Shown here: positions 7,450 through 16,527 of the stretch, piece by piece | Layout of the letters: each line of letters starts with the position of its first letter | Position numbering within the stretch: position 1 is the first letter of the stretch | Origin: an uncultured Flavobacteriales bacterium | GTDB lineage: Bacteria; Bacteroidota; Bacteroidia; Flavobacteriales_D; Sanyastnellaceae | DNA length: 64,000 nt | Direction: 5' to 3' | NCBI GenBank assembly: GCA_937897625.1 | Contig: CALCNZ010000107.1 | Span: 18,234-82,233, forward strand | Made by a program: the position numbers and the translations under genes | The notes under the pieces: generated by a model | What the model saw: the letters and a program-made list of their open reading frames with translations, nothing else | Told to the model about the DNA's origin: nothing | Databases searched by the model: none

Positions 7450-9257
7450 TAATTTAGAATTTTAGCGTTCATAATTAACTCTTCTCTGCCTGTGTTGGTT
7501 GTTCCTCCTTTCAAGTATTTTTCAATCATTAAACTTGAAATAGGAGCAGCCCATGTTCCCCCGAATCCTGCGTATTCAACATACACAGCCAAAGCAATTT
7601 TCGGATTCTCTTTCGGAGCGAAGCAAACGAACACACTGTGATCCTCGCGCGGTTCGTTCTGCACGGTTCCTGTTTTTCCGCAAATAACAATGTCAGAAAG
7701 TTTAATGCTATTGGCTGTTCCGCCCGGACCAACCACTTTTTCCATAGCGTTTACGACTGTCTCAAAATATTCCGGTTTTACTCCCACGTCTACACGCGTA
7801 ACATACTCGGTGCGGGCAGTGCCACCTCTTCCAATTTGTTTAACTGTGTGCGGAGGAACATAGAACCCGCGATTGGCAATGATGCAAGCCAAGTTGCACA
7901 TTTGAACGGGATTAATCAAAAGCTCTCCTTCACCAATGGCAATGGAATAGATGGTAGAGAAATTCCAACCTTCAACACCGTACTTCTTGTTGTAATATTC
8001 TGTGCTCGGAACATTTCCCTTTTTCATATTCGGAAGGTCGCTTCCTAAGTTTGAACCAAATCCCAGTTTTCTTATTTGTTCATTCCAGATAGAAAGTCCT
8101 ATTGCTGCGTCTTTCGCGCGATTGTTCGGGTCTCTATTGGCTTCCACTACCCGTTGCAATACTCCGCGGAAATAGGGATTGCACGAATGAACAATAGCCA
8201 TTTCCAAATCGTCCATGCTGTGCGCGCCGTGACATCCAATTAAACTTCTGTTGCACGCTATTCGCGTGTCTTTCGTTATTGAACCCAGCTGCAATGCGGT
8301 AAGCGATTGCGCCAATTTAAAAATAGATCCTGGCCTATACTGCGCTTGTGTTGCTCTATTGAACAAAGGCTTCAGCGGGTTCTTTGCTAACGCTGCGAAA
8401 TTCTGTCCGCGTGCTCTACCTACCAATAAATTCGGATCGAAAGTTGGCGCAGAAACCAAAGCTAATATTTCGCCTGTTGAAGGCTCTATGGCAACAATAC
8501 AACCTCGCTTATTCTGCATTAATTTCTCTCCATACTTCTGCAACTCGGCATCTATTGTGGCGTACAAGTCAACCCCTTCAAGTGCTGCACTGTCTAATTG
8601 TCCATTGGCAACACTGTGTTCAACGCCCAGATTATCGCGATAAACATATTTTATTCCGCGTTTACCGCGCAATTCCTTCTCATACGACTTTTCAATTCCA
8701 TTCAACCCAATGTAATCCCCCTTGCGATAATCTGGATGTGACTTCAATATGTCCCCATTCACCTCGCCTACATCACCTAACACCAATGCGCCTAGGCTTT
8801 CAGGATAAGTACGCAAAGTTCTTGCTTGAACAAAAAAACCAGGGAATTTATAAAGTCTTTCTGCGAAAAGTGCATACTCTTCAGGAAGCATTTGCTTAAT
8901 AACCGGAGAGGGTTTGTACTTCACGTTGGGGTAAGAGGTCGATTTTTTTAATATCTCTTTCAACTCTTCGTAAGGTAGATTAACCAATTTACAAAACTCT
9001 GTAGTATCGAATGGCTGCAGGTCTTTCGGCAAAACCATTAAATCGTAAACGGTCTGATTGGTCACCAAAACTTTTCCGTTTCGATCGAAGATATTTCCAC
9101 GTGATGGATAAACAACTACCTCTCTTTCTGTTAAACGCGAGCCTTTATTTTTCCATTCGCTGGTGGCAACCTGAAGCGCAAAAAGACGCACTATGTAAAT
9201 GACACAGATGGTTCCAACAATAAACAAGAAGGTGTACCGGCGATTGTCGTTGTTCAA
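7449..9257 (-). CDS. mrdA: Penicillin-binding protein 2 (elongasome transpeptidase)
   Basis: A 602-residue class B PBP with one N-terminal membrane anchor (about 9-27) and a pedestal domain beginning RGNIFDRNG. The transpeptidase motifs are S311-I-F-K314, S358-C-N360 and K528-T-G-T531, so the acyl-serine and both supporting motifs are intact. It cross-links peptidoglycan during lateral growth with RodA. The start lies five bases after the mreD stop, and the stop overlaps the rodA ATG by one base. Length and order match the usual Bacteroidota rod-shape operon. Confidence 0.95.
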   Translation of the reverse strand: MNNDNRRYTFLFIVGTICVIYIVRLFALQVATSEWKNKGSRLTEREVVVYPSRGNIFDRNGKVLVTNQTVYDLMVLPKDLQPFDTTEFCKLVNLPYEELKEILKKSTSYPNVKYKPSPVIKQMLPEEYALFAERLYKFPGFFVQARTLRTYPESLGALVLGDVGEVNGDILKSHPDYRKGDYIGLNGIEKSYEKELRGKRGIKYVYRDNLGVEHSVANGQLDSAALEGVDLYATIDAELQKYGEKLMQNKRGCIVAIEPSTGEILALVSAPTFDPNLLVGRARGQNFAALAKNPLKPLFNRATQAQYRPGSIFKLAQSLTALQLGSITKDTRIACNRSLIGCHGAHSMDDLEMAIVHSCNPYFRGVLQRVVEANRDPNNRAKDAAIGLSIWNEQIRKLGFGSNLGSDLPNMKKGNVPSTEYYNKKYGVEGWNFSTIYSIAIGEGELLINPVQMCNLACIIANRGFYVPPHTVKQIGRGGTARTEYVTRVDVGVKPEYFETVVNAMEKVVGPGGTANSIKLSDIVICGKTGTVQNEPREDHSVFVCFAPKENPKIALAVYVEYAGFGGTWAAPISSLMIEKYLKGGTTNTGREELIMNAKILN

Positions 9258-9262
9258 GGTAA

Positions 9263-9769
9263 TTAGCTGCTTTTCTTATTTGGCGAAATTAAGAGTTGCG
9301 CCAAAATCATCAGCAATAAAGTTGCAATAGAACTTAACAAAATATGAAACAACTGGAAGAAGAATTTATCCCAACGTAAAAACTCGAAAAAGATTAACCA
9401 CGTGTGATGCACTAGGGTTAAAATACCCGCGTAGGTCGTATACCACGCCAATCCCATTTTATGTATGGTGGGCTTCAGGTTTGAATCATATCCTTCTCGA
9501 GGAGCCAACATGTTTTGCACAAGAGGCTGCAGAAAGGTAAGCAGCAAACACGCCGAAGTATGAAGGCCCGGAGGTCCCGTAAACAAGTCCATGAGAATTC
9601 CCGTGAAAAATCCAATCAACAGCAATAACCATCGAGGCGTGTCGAATGGAAACATTAACAAACTAAAAATATAAATAAATGGAAGCACCAAACCATCGAA
9701 CAACTGAATTCGGCTTACCACCAAAGCTTGCAAAAGCACGAAAAGAATTATGCGCAAGTAGTTCATCAT
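9263..9769 (-). CDS. mreD: Rod shape-determining protein MreD
   Basis: A 168-residue integral membrane protein with about five hydrophobic helices, matching the MreD family in length and character. Recognisable pieces are the early GLVLPFIYIFSLLMFP and the GFFTGILMDLFTG turn. It belongs to the elongasome and links MreC to the PBP2/RodA pair. It overlaps mreC by four bases (ATGA) and is followed by mrdA after five bases. Sequence conservation in this family is low, so the assignment rests on size, topology and operon position. Confidence 0.9.
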   Translation of the reverse strand: MMNYLRIILFVLLQALVVSRIQLFDGLVLPFIYIFSLLMFPFDTPRWLLLLIGFFTGILMDLFTGPPGLHTSACLLLTFLQPLVQNMLAPREGYDSNLKPTIHKMGLAWYTTYAGILTLVHHTWLIFFEFLRWDKFFFQLFHILLSSIATLLLMILAQLLISPNKKSS

Positions 9770-10605
9770 TCTTCCCCTCCGTCTGCAATAATTTGTTGTT
9801 GTTGAAGAGAATCAATTTCCATTTTCTGAAGATTTTTCACCACTTGAACCCAGGCTACCTTTCGGTAGTCGGTAGCTAGTTTTACTTTTATTCGATGGAA
9901 GTTTTCTTCCGGTTTATCTTCGAGCGCTTCCACACTTCCTATGAGCATTCCTTCTGGAAAGTGACTCGAAAACCCTGTGGTTACTACTGTATCACCAACG
10001 TTAATGTACACATGTTTCGGAATTTCCTTCACAAAGGCAAACAACGGATCTCCTCCTGGCCATTCCAAAATACCAAACTCGCCTGTTCCTTTCATTTTTA
10101 CAGACCCTTGAAATTTTGTGTGAAGGACAGGCATAACAATTGAATAATTTTCACTCACACTGCTCACAATTCCAACAATACTTCCGTTTGCGATTACGCC
10201 CATTTCAATGCCAATGCCTTCCGCATATCCTTTGTTCAAAGTGAGGTAATTTCGCTTTCGACTTACTGTTGCATTTACAACTTTTGCAGGCGTATACGTG
10301 TACTGTTGACGCACTCCTTGAGCCTTGTAAGTTGCAGTGTCGGAAGTAATATAATTTTCTGGAAGAAGACTGCGCAAAGCTGCGTTTTCAATTGCCAGCT
10401 GATCGTTAATCTCGGCAAGTCTCAAATAACTCGTGAACTCGTCGCGCTTTGCATAAATATATCCTGCGAAGTCAGAGCTGTGACGAATGAATTCTTTTCG
10501 GTGAAAATTATTTTCAGAAAACAAAACTATCAATGAAAAAACCTGAAGTACTAAGAACAACAAAAGCACGTGAAATCGTTGCAATAATGCTAAAAGATTA
10601 CCCAT
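9766..10605 (-). CDS. mreC: Rod shape-determining protein MreC
   Basis: A 279-residue bitopic protein with an N-terminal membrane helix (about 10-30), a periplasmic coiled coil (about 60-95, ending in ENAALRSLL), and the double beta-barrel domain typical of MreC. The latter includes RNYLTLNKGYAEGI, GSIVGIVSSVSENYS and GDTVVTTGFSSHFPEG. The tail is Gln-rich. It scaffolds the elongasome in the periplasm. It starts 20 bases after mreB and overlaps mreD by four bases. Confidence 0.93.
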   Translation of the reverse strand: MGNLLALLQRFHVLLLFLVLQVFSLIVLFSENNFHRKEFIRHSSDFAGYIYAKRDEFTSYLRLAEINDQLAIENAALRSLLPENYITSDTATYKAQGVRQQYTYTPAKVVNATVSRKRNYLTLNKGYAEGIGIEMGVIANGSIVGIVSSVSENYSIVMPVLHTKFQGSVKMKGTGEFGILEWPGGDPLFAFVKEIPKHVYINVGDTVVTTGFSSHFPEGMLIGSVEALEDKPEENFHRIKVKLATDYRKVAWVQVVKNLQKMEIDSLQQQQIIADGGEE

Positions 10606-10625
10606 TCTGCTTTCGTGTTAACGAA

Positions 10626-11651
10626 TTACTCGCGCATTAAGAATTGGAAACGGTTGATGTTCTTCAACGCAATTCCTGTTCCTCTTGCTACTGCACGCAA
10701 AGGATCGTCGGCAACATGAACTGGTAATTTCGTTTTACGATTGATACGAACGTCTAGTCCGCGAAGCAATGCACCACCTCCGGCCAAATAAATTCCTGTC
10801 TTGAAAATATCTGCAGATAACTCAGGCGGAGTATTTTCCAAGCAACTCATGATTGCTTCCTCAATTTTAGAAATTGATTTGTTCAACGCATGTGCGATTT
10901 CTTTGTAAGAAACCATTATCTCTTTTGGAATTCCCGTTACCAAATCGCGACCGCGGACACTGTAATCCAATGGCGGATTCTCAAGATCATCAATCGCAGC
11001 ACCCACTTCAATTTTAATTTGCTCTGCAGTACGTTCGCCAATTAAAATGTTGTGGTGACGACGCATGTAGTCTTCAATGTCTTGTGTCAATTCATCTCCA
11101 GCTACACGAATGTTTTTGTCTGTTACAATTCCACCCAAAGCAATTACTGCAATTTCAGAAGTACCACCTCCGATGTCGATGATCATATTTCCCATTGGCT
11201 CTTCCACATCTACGCCAATACCAATAGCAGCAGCCATAGGCTCGTGAATCAAATAAACCTCTTTCGCTCCAGCGTGTTCCGCAGAATCTTTTACTGCACG
11301 CTTTTCAACTTCTGTAATACCCGACGGGATACAAATAACCATTCTCAAAGAAGGTTGAAACATTTTCCCGCCCTTGTTAATCATTTTGATTAACCCTTTG
11401 ATCATATCTTCTGCCGCGTGGAAATCGGCAATTACACCGTCTTTCAACGGACGTATTGTTTTAATATTCTCGTGCGTTTTACCATGCATCTGTTGCGCTA
11501 AACGCCCAACAGCAACAGTTCTACCAGAAACTCTATCGCGAGCTATGATTGATGGTTCATCTACAACCACCTTATCGTTCATGATAATGATTGTGTTTGC
11601 CGTACCTAAGTCAATGGCAATTTCTTGTGTTAGGAAACTAAAAAGTCCCAT
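10626..11651 (-). CDS. mreB: Rod shape-determining actin homologue MreB
   Basis: A 341-residue actin-fold ATPase. The N-terminal phosphate-1 loop is IAIDLGTANT, phosphate-2 is MIIDIGGGTSEIAVI, and the adenosine motif is GIYLAGGGALLRGLD. These are standard for MreB, as is the length. Its filaments under the inner membrane direct side-wall synthesis through MreC/MreD/PBP2/RodA, whose genes follow directly. A purine-rich AAGAAGGAAAAG lies just upstream of the ATG, and an exact Bacteroidota -7 box lies further upstream, so mreB is the first gene of the operon. Confidence 0.97.
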   Translation of the reverse strand: MGLFSFLTQEIAIDLGTANTIIIMNDKVVVDEPSIIARDRVSGRTVAVGRLAQQMHGKTHENIKTIRPLKDGVIADFHAAEDMIKGLIKMINKGGKMFQPSLRMVICIPSGITEVEKRAVKDSAEHAGAKEVYLIHEPMAAAIGIGVDVEEPMGNMIIDIGGGTSEIAVIALGGIVTDKNIRVAGDELTQDIEDYMRRHHNILIGERTAEQIKIEVGAAIDDLENPPLDYSVRGRDLVTGIPKEIMVSYKEIAHALNKSISKIEEAIMSCLENTPPELSADIFKTGIYLAGGGALLRGLDVRINRKTKLPVHVADDPLRAVARGTGIALKNINRFQFLMRE

Positions 11652-11699
11652 GCTTTTCCTTCTTTAAAATCGGTTAATTGAAAACGCTTCGATAAGCTA

Positions 11700-11707
11700 C
11701 AAAGATA
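11700..11707 (-). promoter_or_regulatory. -7 promoter box of the mreB operon (TATCTTTG)
   Basis: On the minus strand this is TATCTTTG, an exact match to the Bacteroidota sigma-A -7 consensus TAnnTTTG. It leaves a leader of about 45 bases before the mreB ATG at 11651. No clear TTG -33 element is seen at 19-21 bases upstream (TTAG is present there). The 137-base divergent gap also carries the sodA promoter. Confidence 0.6.
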
Positions 11708-11767
11708 AGCGCGCAACAAGCTTTCTAACGAATTGATAAGAATTTTTTTATCGCGTTTGATTTGAGT

Positions 11768-11775
11768 TAATTTCG
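11768..11775 (+). promoter_or_regulatory. -7-like promoter box of superoxide dismutase (TAATTTCG)
   Basis: TAATTTCG matches TAnnTTTG at all fixed positions but one (C for the last T). It lies 13 bases before the sodA ATG. The same TTCG variant recurs in front of pyrH, leuS, clpP and others in this window, which supports it as a real variant. Confidence 0.45.
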
Positions 11776-11788
11776 CAAAAAAATAACT

Positions 11789-12388
11789 ATGTCATTCGAA
11801 CTACCAAATCTACCTTACGCATACGACGCACTTGAACCACATTTCGATGCGCGTACAATGGAAATTCACCACAGCAAACACCACGCTGCATACACTACTA
11901 ACTTGAACAACGCTATCGCTGGAACAGATTTAGAGAATCTTTCTATCGAAGATGTAATGGTGAAAGGATTCGACACGCCAGCTGTTAGAAACAACGGTGG
12001 TGGATTCTACAATCACAATTTATTTTGGGAACTTCTTTCACCCAATGGCGGAAAAGTTACTCCAACTATGGAAGCCGCTATTAACGAGGCTTTCGGATCA
12101 TTCGAAGCTTTCAAAGATTCGTTCGTTAAGGCTGCTACAACTCGTTTCGGTTCAGGATGGGCTTGGTTGTGTGTGAAAGATGGAAAACTTGAAGTGTGTT
12201 CAACACCAAACCAAGACAACCCACTCATGCCAAACGTAGGTTGCTCTGGATTTCCAATTTTAGGATTAGACGTTTGGGAACACGCGTATTACCTGAACTA
12301 CCAGAACAGACGTCCAGATTACATTCAAGCTTTTTTCAATATTATTAATTGGGAAGCGGTTGAAGCTCGCTACAACAGCGCCAAGTAA
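11789..12388 (+). CDS. sodA: Superoxide dismutase, Mn-type (or Mn/Fe cambialistic)
   Basis: A 199-residue Fe/Mn superoxide dismutase, complete from end to end. Metal ligands by alignment with the family are H27 (MEIHHSKHH), H76 (FYNHNLFW), D161 and H165 ([10 protein letters not shown]). The glycine-rich NNGGG before H76 and Q142 in TPNQDNPLM are the Mn-type choices, because Fe enzymes put their active-site Gln near residue 69. A cambialistic enzyme is still possible. No signal peptide is present, so it is cytoplasmic. It is transcribed away from mreB and shares a bidirectional terminator with lptB. Confidence 0.95.
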   Translation: MSFELPNLPYAYDALEPHFDARTMEIHHSKHHAAYTTNLNNAIAGTDLENLSIEDVMVKGFDTPAVRNNGGGFYNHNLFWELLSPNGGKVTPTMEAAINEAFGSFEAFKDSFVKAATTRFGSGWAWLCVKDGKLEVCSTPNQDNPLMPNVGCSGFPILGLDVWEHAYYLNYQNRRPDYIQAFFNIINWEAVEARYNSAK

Positions 12389-12408
12389 GACTTTACTCTA
12401 ATAATTTG

Positions 12409-12435
12409 TAAGCCCTCGAGATTCTCGGGGGCTTA
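12409..12435. terminator. Bidirectional terminator between sodA and lptB
   Basis: TAAGCCC-TCGAG-ATT-CTCG-GGGGCTTA forms a long GC-rich stem between the convergent sodA and lptB genes. T-rich sequence follows on the plus side (TTCTTTTC) and A/T-rich sequence on the other. The right arm includes the lptB stop codon (12433-12435), so one hairpin serves both transcripts. Confidence 0.8.
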
Positions 12436-13167
12436 TTCTTTTCGGGCTCTCAGAACAAAGTTCTGACCCAAATACACACGACGTACTTGTTCATCGGAAG
12501 CCAATTCTTCGGCACTTCCCGACTTCAAAATATTTCCATCGTACAAGAGGTATGCTCGATCCGTTATAGACAACGTTTCTTGCACATTGTGGTCTGTTAT
12601 TAATATTCCAATGTTGCGCTCTTTCAACTTCCATACAATGCGTTGAATGTCTTCAACAGCAATGGGATCAACACCTGCAAAGGGTTCGTCTAATAAAATA
12701 AACTTCGGATCAGTCGCCAATGCTCGAGCTATCTCGGTTCTTCTGCGTTCACCTCCACTGAGGTGATGACCAATGTATTTTCTTCGTGCGGTTAGTCCAA
12801 ATTCTTCCAACAACGCATCTAATTTCTCTTCCTGTTCTTTCTTTGAAAGTGCTGTTAATTCAAGGACGGCTTTAATGTTGTCTTCAACAGAAAGTGAGCG
12901 AAAAATTGAAGCTTCTTGAGGTAAATAGCCTACGCCCATTTTCGCACGCTGGAACATGGGCATGTGTGTAATCTCTGTTTCATCCAACACAACCTTTCCG
13001 TGATTGGGTTGAATAAGTCCGGTAACCATGTAAAAGCTCGTTGTTTTTCCAGCTCCATTCGGACCAAGCAGTCCAACGATTTCGCCTTGTTCAACATGAA
13101 ACGACACGTCTTTTACAACCGTGCGCTTCCCGTAAATTTTCTGAATGTTTTCAGCTCTTAACTGCAT
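12433..13167 (-). CDS. lptB: LPS export ABC transporter ATP-binding protein LptB
   Basis: A 244-residue ABC ATPase. Walker A is GPNGAGKTT (35-43), the signature is LSGGERRR, Walker B is [13 protein letters not shown], and the H-loop lies in ITDHNV. The signature form [15 protein letters not shown] and the FAGVDP after Walker B are typical of LptB rather than of amino-acid importers. It powers transport of lipopolysaccharide from the inner membrane to the outer membrane with LptFG/LptC encoded elsewhere. It follows rnhB by 16 bases and probably shares its transcript. Confidence 0.93.
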   Translation of the reverse strand: MQLRAENIQKIYGKRTVVKDVSFHVEQGEIVGLLGPNGAGKTTSFYMVTGLIQPNHGKVVLDETEITHMPMFQRAKMGVGYLPQEASIFRSLSVEDNIKAVLELTALSKKEQEEKLDALLEEFGLTARRKYIGHHLSGGERRRTEIARALATDPKFILLDEPFAGVDPIAVEDIQRIVWKLKERNIGILITDHNVQETLSITDRAYLLYDGNILKSGSAEELASDEQVRRVYLGQNFVLRARKE

Positions 13168-13183
13168 AGTGCGAAAATAGGCA

Positions 13184-13780
13184 TCAAAGTGCTTCTATTT
13201 GCAACTGCTTGGGCAAAAGAGCGAAGGTCATGCGGTGGTGCTCACAAGCGCCGTATTCCGAGATTGCGGCGCGGTGTGCCTTCGTTGGGTATCCCATGCT
13301 TCTATCCCATTTGTAATGCGGAAATTTTTCATGCAGATTCAGCATGAATTCATCGCGATGTGTCTTCGCTAAAACAGACGCCGCTGCAATATTTAGAAAG
13401 CGCGCATCGCCTTTAATCATGCAGGTATGGTCATATCCCTCCATTTCATAAAACCGATTTCCATCTACCAACAAATGCGACGGTTTCACCTTTAATTTTA
13501 ATGTGGCTCGCTGCATTGCGGTAATCGAAGCGCGCAAAATATTTAACTCATCTATTTCCTTTGGTGAAACAAATTCTACACTCCACGCAACAGCTTCCCG
13601 CTCAATAATACCGCGAAGCTCTTCACGATTCTTCTTGCTCATTTGCTTCGAGTCATTCAATAACGGATGCGAAAATCCTTCTGGAAGAATAACGGCGGAA
13701 GCAACTACGGGGCCAGCTAAACATCCTCTTCCGGCTTCATCTAAGCCCGCTTCGTTGAAATCTATGTGGAAGGGAAGCAT
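13184..13780 (-). CDS. rnhB: Ribonuclease HII
   Basis: A 198-residue RNase HII. The N-terminal motif [14 protein letters not shown] carries the first catalytic Asp and Glu. Later acidic residues sit in HLLVDGN, and the motif [12 protein letters not shown] follows. It removes RNA from RNA-DNA hybrids and misincorporated ribonucleotides. Two adjacent starts are possible, GTG at 13783 or ATG at 13780. The ATG overlaps the upstream stop codon as TGATG, a classic coupled arrangement, and is preferred. It sits in a run esterase-rnhB-lptB on the minus strand. Confidence 0.93.
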   Translation of the reverse strand: MLPFHIDFNEAGLDEAGRGCLAGPVVASAVILPEGFSHPLLNDSKQMSKKNREELRGIIEREAVAWSVEFVSPKEIDELNILRASITAMQRATLKLKVKPSHLLVDGNRFYEMEGYDHTCMIKGDARFLNIAAASVLAKTHRDEFMLNLHEKFPHYKWDRSMGYPTKAHRAAISEYGACEHHRMTFALLPKQLQIEAL

Positions 13781-14820
13781 CACTCGCGTTTGATTTTTTT
13801 TGTCGAGCCATCGCTCATGCGAACAACGTAAATGCCGCTTGATAATTCGCTTTTTTCAACCACTCTTCCTTGCAAATCGTAATACGCAACAGGAATAATT
13901 TTCTCTGATGTTGTTAAGCCATCAATACCCATTGGTGGCATTGTTATGTTTGAGAAGAAATTCCATATTTCCTGACTTCCGTCGAAATCTTGACATGTGG
14001 CACCTGTAACAGTTAAAGGTGTTGTGCCAGGCCAAGTATGTCCTCCTCCAGAAATTTCAACATACCAATTGTCGTGCTCTACACAACCAGAATAGATAGT
14101 CTTGCTCGCGGAACACAGATCAAACAAATTCGTATTCGCTATATTATTTGTTGAAAGAGACGTACAACCATCTTCTGTTTTCCAAAAGTTTAATGTTTCT
14201 GCAACGCTCGTTAACACGCCAAAGGTGGGATATTGGCCAGGTGAACCGTCGAATGGGACTACTGGATCTAATGTTCCGTGAATATGAAAAACAGGTACTG
14301 GCCTTGTTGGATTGATATTCTGAATCATAACTTCGGTCATGGTTCCAGCAACAGAAGCTATGGCTGCGAATCTCTCTGATAACTGACCCGCCAAGGCATA
14401 GCTAAAAATACCACCATTCGAAAAACCACAAGAATAAACACGCTGAAAATCTACCGCCTCAGTAGCTAAAAGAAAATCTAACAGTGCGCTAATATATCCA
14501 ATGTCATCAACATCTGTCGGATCTTGCCAAGCGTTCCAATGATTAATTCCGTTGGCATCGGGCAATCCTTGCGGATAAACAACATAAAACTTTGCAGCTT
14601 CTGCAACTGTATTCATCTCTGAGTAATTCATCTGAAAACTCATATTGTTCGTATATCCGTGAAAGTTAAAAACTAGCGGTCTTGGACCAATTGGCATATT
14701 CGACGGTGTATACAAAATGTACTCCCGTGAGGTCCCATTGTAATCGAACGAAAACGTGGTTTGCGATTTTCCTGTTTGAAGGAAGAATAGGAGCATGAGA
14801 GTTAACAATGAAGTACGCAT
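13780..14820 (-). CDS. Secreted PHB-depolymerase/feruloyl-esterase-like hydrolase with T9SS sorting domain
   Basis: An alpha/beta hydrolase of the poly(3-hydroxybutyrate) depolymerase/LpqC-like esterase group, about 346 residues from the preferred ATG at 14820. It has a signal peptide (MRTSLLTLMLLFFLQTG), an oxyanion region NFHGYTNN, a nucleophile elbow CGFSNGG, an acid site in HGTLDPVVPFDG and a catalytic His in GGGHTWPG. The C terminus (YDLQGRVV...GIYVVRM..KKIKRE) is a short T9SS type A sorting domain, so export to or beyond the cell surface is expected. An in-frame start at 14853 would lie inside the preceding terminator hairpin and is rejected. The substrate, a polyester or an ester of plant polymers, is not determined. 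Confidence 0.85.
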   Translation of the reverse strand: MRTSLLTLMLLFFLQTGKSQTTFSFDYNGTSREYILYTPSNMPIGPRPLVFNFHGYTNNMSFQMNYSEMNTVAEAAKFYVVYPQGLPDANGINHWNAWQDPTDVDDIGYISALLDFLLATEAVDFQRVYSCGFSNGGIFSYALAGQLSERFAAIASVAGTMTEVMIQNINPTRPVPVFHIHGTLDPVVPFDGSPGQYPTFGVLTSVAETLNFWKTEDGCTSLSTNNIANTNLFDLCSASKTIYSGCVEHDNWYVEISGGGHTWPGTTPLTVTGATCQDFDGSQEIWNFFSNITMPPMGIDGLTTSEKIIPVAYYDLQGRVVEKSELSSGIYVVRMSDGSTKKIKRE

Positions 14821-14830
14821 AGTCAAAAAT

Positions 14831-14860
14831 AAAAAAGGGTCGGCCGAAGCCAACCCTTTT
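14831..14860 (-). terminator. Terminator of the exbB-exbD-exbD-tonB operon
   Basis: The stem AAAAGGGT/ACCCTTTT (14833-14840 with 14853-14860) extends inward by GGC/GCC around a CGAA loop. On the minus strand it ends in a run of T residues. It lies 17 bases past the tonB stop codon and just ahead of the esterase start. Confidence 0.88.
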
Positions 14861-14877
14861 CAAAGAGTATTTTTCAA

Positions 14878-15783
14878 TTAATTATCTGCAAGTGTGAACT
14901 TAATCGGAATGGTCAAGAATACACGTTGAGAAACCCCGTTTTGTTTTCCAGGATTGAACTTGCCTAATTTCTTACAAGCTCCCAATGCTTCTCTGTCTAG
15001 TCCTTTTCCACCTTCTACACCGCGTGTTACAGTAAAGTTCGTTGGTGTTCCATCTTTCTCTACAACGAAGTTCACGAATACAGTACCTTCAATGTTCTGA
15101 GATTTTTCTTGCTCAGGATAGGTAATGTTGCTGTATAAGAAATCATACAATGCTTTCTCTCCACCCGGATAAGCCGGCATCTCCTGAACGAACTGCAATG
15201 GAGCATCTACCTTGTCTTTTTTATCATCGACTGGGGTGTAAGTCATGGCGTCTGAAGGACCCATAGGACCGTCTTCTCCTTCCGTAGTTTCGTCTGCAAT
15301 CTTTTCATCTTTCAATTTATCTTGAGAAGGTGGAGGTGTCTCAACGTTCTCTTCAATAACGATAGATGTAAATTGAATTTGACGCACACTTGGTGGTGGC
15401 GGTGGCGGTGGTGGCGGTGGTGGTGGCGGTGGTGGCGGCTCGTTCGGATCCGTTGGTGGCGGCGCAATCATTTCTGCGTTCATTTCCACCTTCACCTCTT
15501 TTTCCTTCTTTTCGCCTTTGGCTAAAATGACTGGCGTGATTAACGCTCCAGATACCAAGAAAATACCGGAAAACACTGCAATAGCTAACACGCCGCCGTA
15601 CATAGAACGAATTCTATAAGCCCCGTAAGCTTTGTTTTTGTTTTCAAATACCTGCTCGTTACGATCTGAAGCCATAATGCTATTCCAGCCCGCTTCAAAG
15701 CCTAGGAACGTAACCACAGCTGCTGCTGTAGCTACAGCCACCAAGTCTGAGTGGTTGCTAAGAAAATCAGTTACTGCTGACAT
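14878..15783 (-). CDS. tonB: Energy transducer TonB
   Basis: A 301-residue TonB. It has an N-terminal cytoplasmic part (about 1-65, with YGAYRIRSMYG just before the helix), one membrane helix (about 66-88), a periplasmic linker with about 16 consecutive prolines (about 118-133), and a C-terminal TonB domain (about 205-300). In that domain FVVEKDGTPTNFTVTRGVEG and PGKQNGVSQRVFLTIPI are the family landmarks. It couples the proton-motive force from ExbB/ExbD to TonB-dependent outer-membrane transporters (SusC/FhuA type). It is the last gene of the four-gene operon and is followed by a strong terminator. The extra cytoplasmic N-terminal segment is common in Bacteroidota TonB. Confidence 0.93.
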   Translation of the reverse strand: MSAVTDFLSNHSDLVAVATAAAVVTFLGFEAGWNSIMASDRNEQVFENKNKAYGAYRIRSMYGGVLAIAVFSGIFLVSGALITPVILAKGEKKEKEVKVEMNAEMIAPPPTDPNEPPPPPPPPPPPPPPPPSVRQIQFTSIVIEENVETPPPSQDKLKDEKIADETTEGEDGPMGPSDAMTYTPVDDKKDKVDAPLQFVQEMPAYPGGEKALYDFLYSNITYPEQEKSQNIEGTVFVNFVVEKDGTPTNFTVTRGVEGGKGLDREALGACKKLGKFNPGKQNGVSQRVFLTIPIKFTLADN

Positions 15784-15830
15784 AATGGTTTGCTTTTATA
15801 ATGTGCAGTACAGGCCTACACATCAATCGT

Positions 15831-16502
15831 TCATTTCAATTTTAACTCTGCTACTTTTTCTGGTGAAAGGAAAAGCAATGCTTCACGCGCTTCCATGTCC
15901 ATGATTGCACGCTTCTTCACACTAGTAATGTTCAATTCATCAATTGCATTAACAACATTCTTCCACTTAGTGGTAGGAATTGTTTTTACAATTACGAAAG
16001 GTGCAAGAGAATCGTTAGAAGCTTCCGCAATCAACTCTTTGAAGCGAGCGTTTATTTTCTCGTCTTCATCGTGTGAACCGCTCTTCTGTAATTCTGCTCT
16101 TTGTTGATCTTTCAAAGCGTTTACCTGCTCTACTACTCGCTTATTTCTTTCTAGTAGCATTACACGTAAACCATCTTTAGAAAAATCTGACGGCTCCAAT
16201 TTTGTGGTGTCTTTTCTGAATTTTCCATGGTAATAGAAAATTTGATCGTCTGTTTCACCCACAATAATCGTTGTTGCCAAATCGTCGTCCAATTTGGTTT
16301 GATCATCTTTATTTTCTACCTCTTTCGGATAGACAATCTCCAAAGTCTTTGGTTTGCTCAGTGAGGTTGCCAAGATGAAGAAGGTCAAGAGAAGGAACGC
16401 CAAGTCAACCATCGGCGTCATATCCATGCGCACCGGGCTCTTCTTGGGTCTCTTTTTACCGCCTTTGTCGTGGCCTCCACCACCTTCTATTATTTCTGCC
16501 AT
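15831..16502 (-). CDS. exbD: ExbD/TolR-family biopolymer transporter (second copy)
   Basis: A 223-residue ExbD-family protein. After a Gly/Lys-rich cytoplasmic N terminus, one transmembrane helix carries MTPMVDLAFLLLTFFI, in which the Asp is the proton-conducting residue. The periplasmic domain is longer than the roughly 140-residue enteric ExbD, with a charged insert (about 115-165). It probably forms part of the ExbB-ExbD motor with TonB. It follows the first exbD by 25 bases and precedes tonB by 47 bases. Confidence 0.92.
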   Translation of the reverse strand: MAEIIEGGGGHDKGGKKRPKKSPVRMDMTPMVDLAFLLLTFFILATSLSKPKTLEIVYPKEVENKDDQTKLDDDLATTIIVGETDDQIFYYHGKFRKDTTKLEPSDFSKDGLRVMLLERNKRVVEQVNALKDQQRAELQKSGSHDEDEKINARFKELIAEASNDSLAPFVIVKTIPTTKWKNVVNAIDELNITSVKKRAIMDMEAREALLFLSPEKVAELKLK

Positions 16503-16527
16503 AACATGTTTGTTCTATACGGTTGCA

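Noticed and set aside
14820..14853. Upstream start for the secreted esterase
   Set aside because: The extra residues are encoded by the tonB terminator hairpin, and a clean signal peptide begins at 14820.
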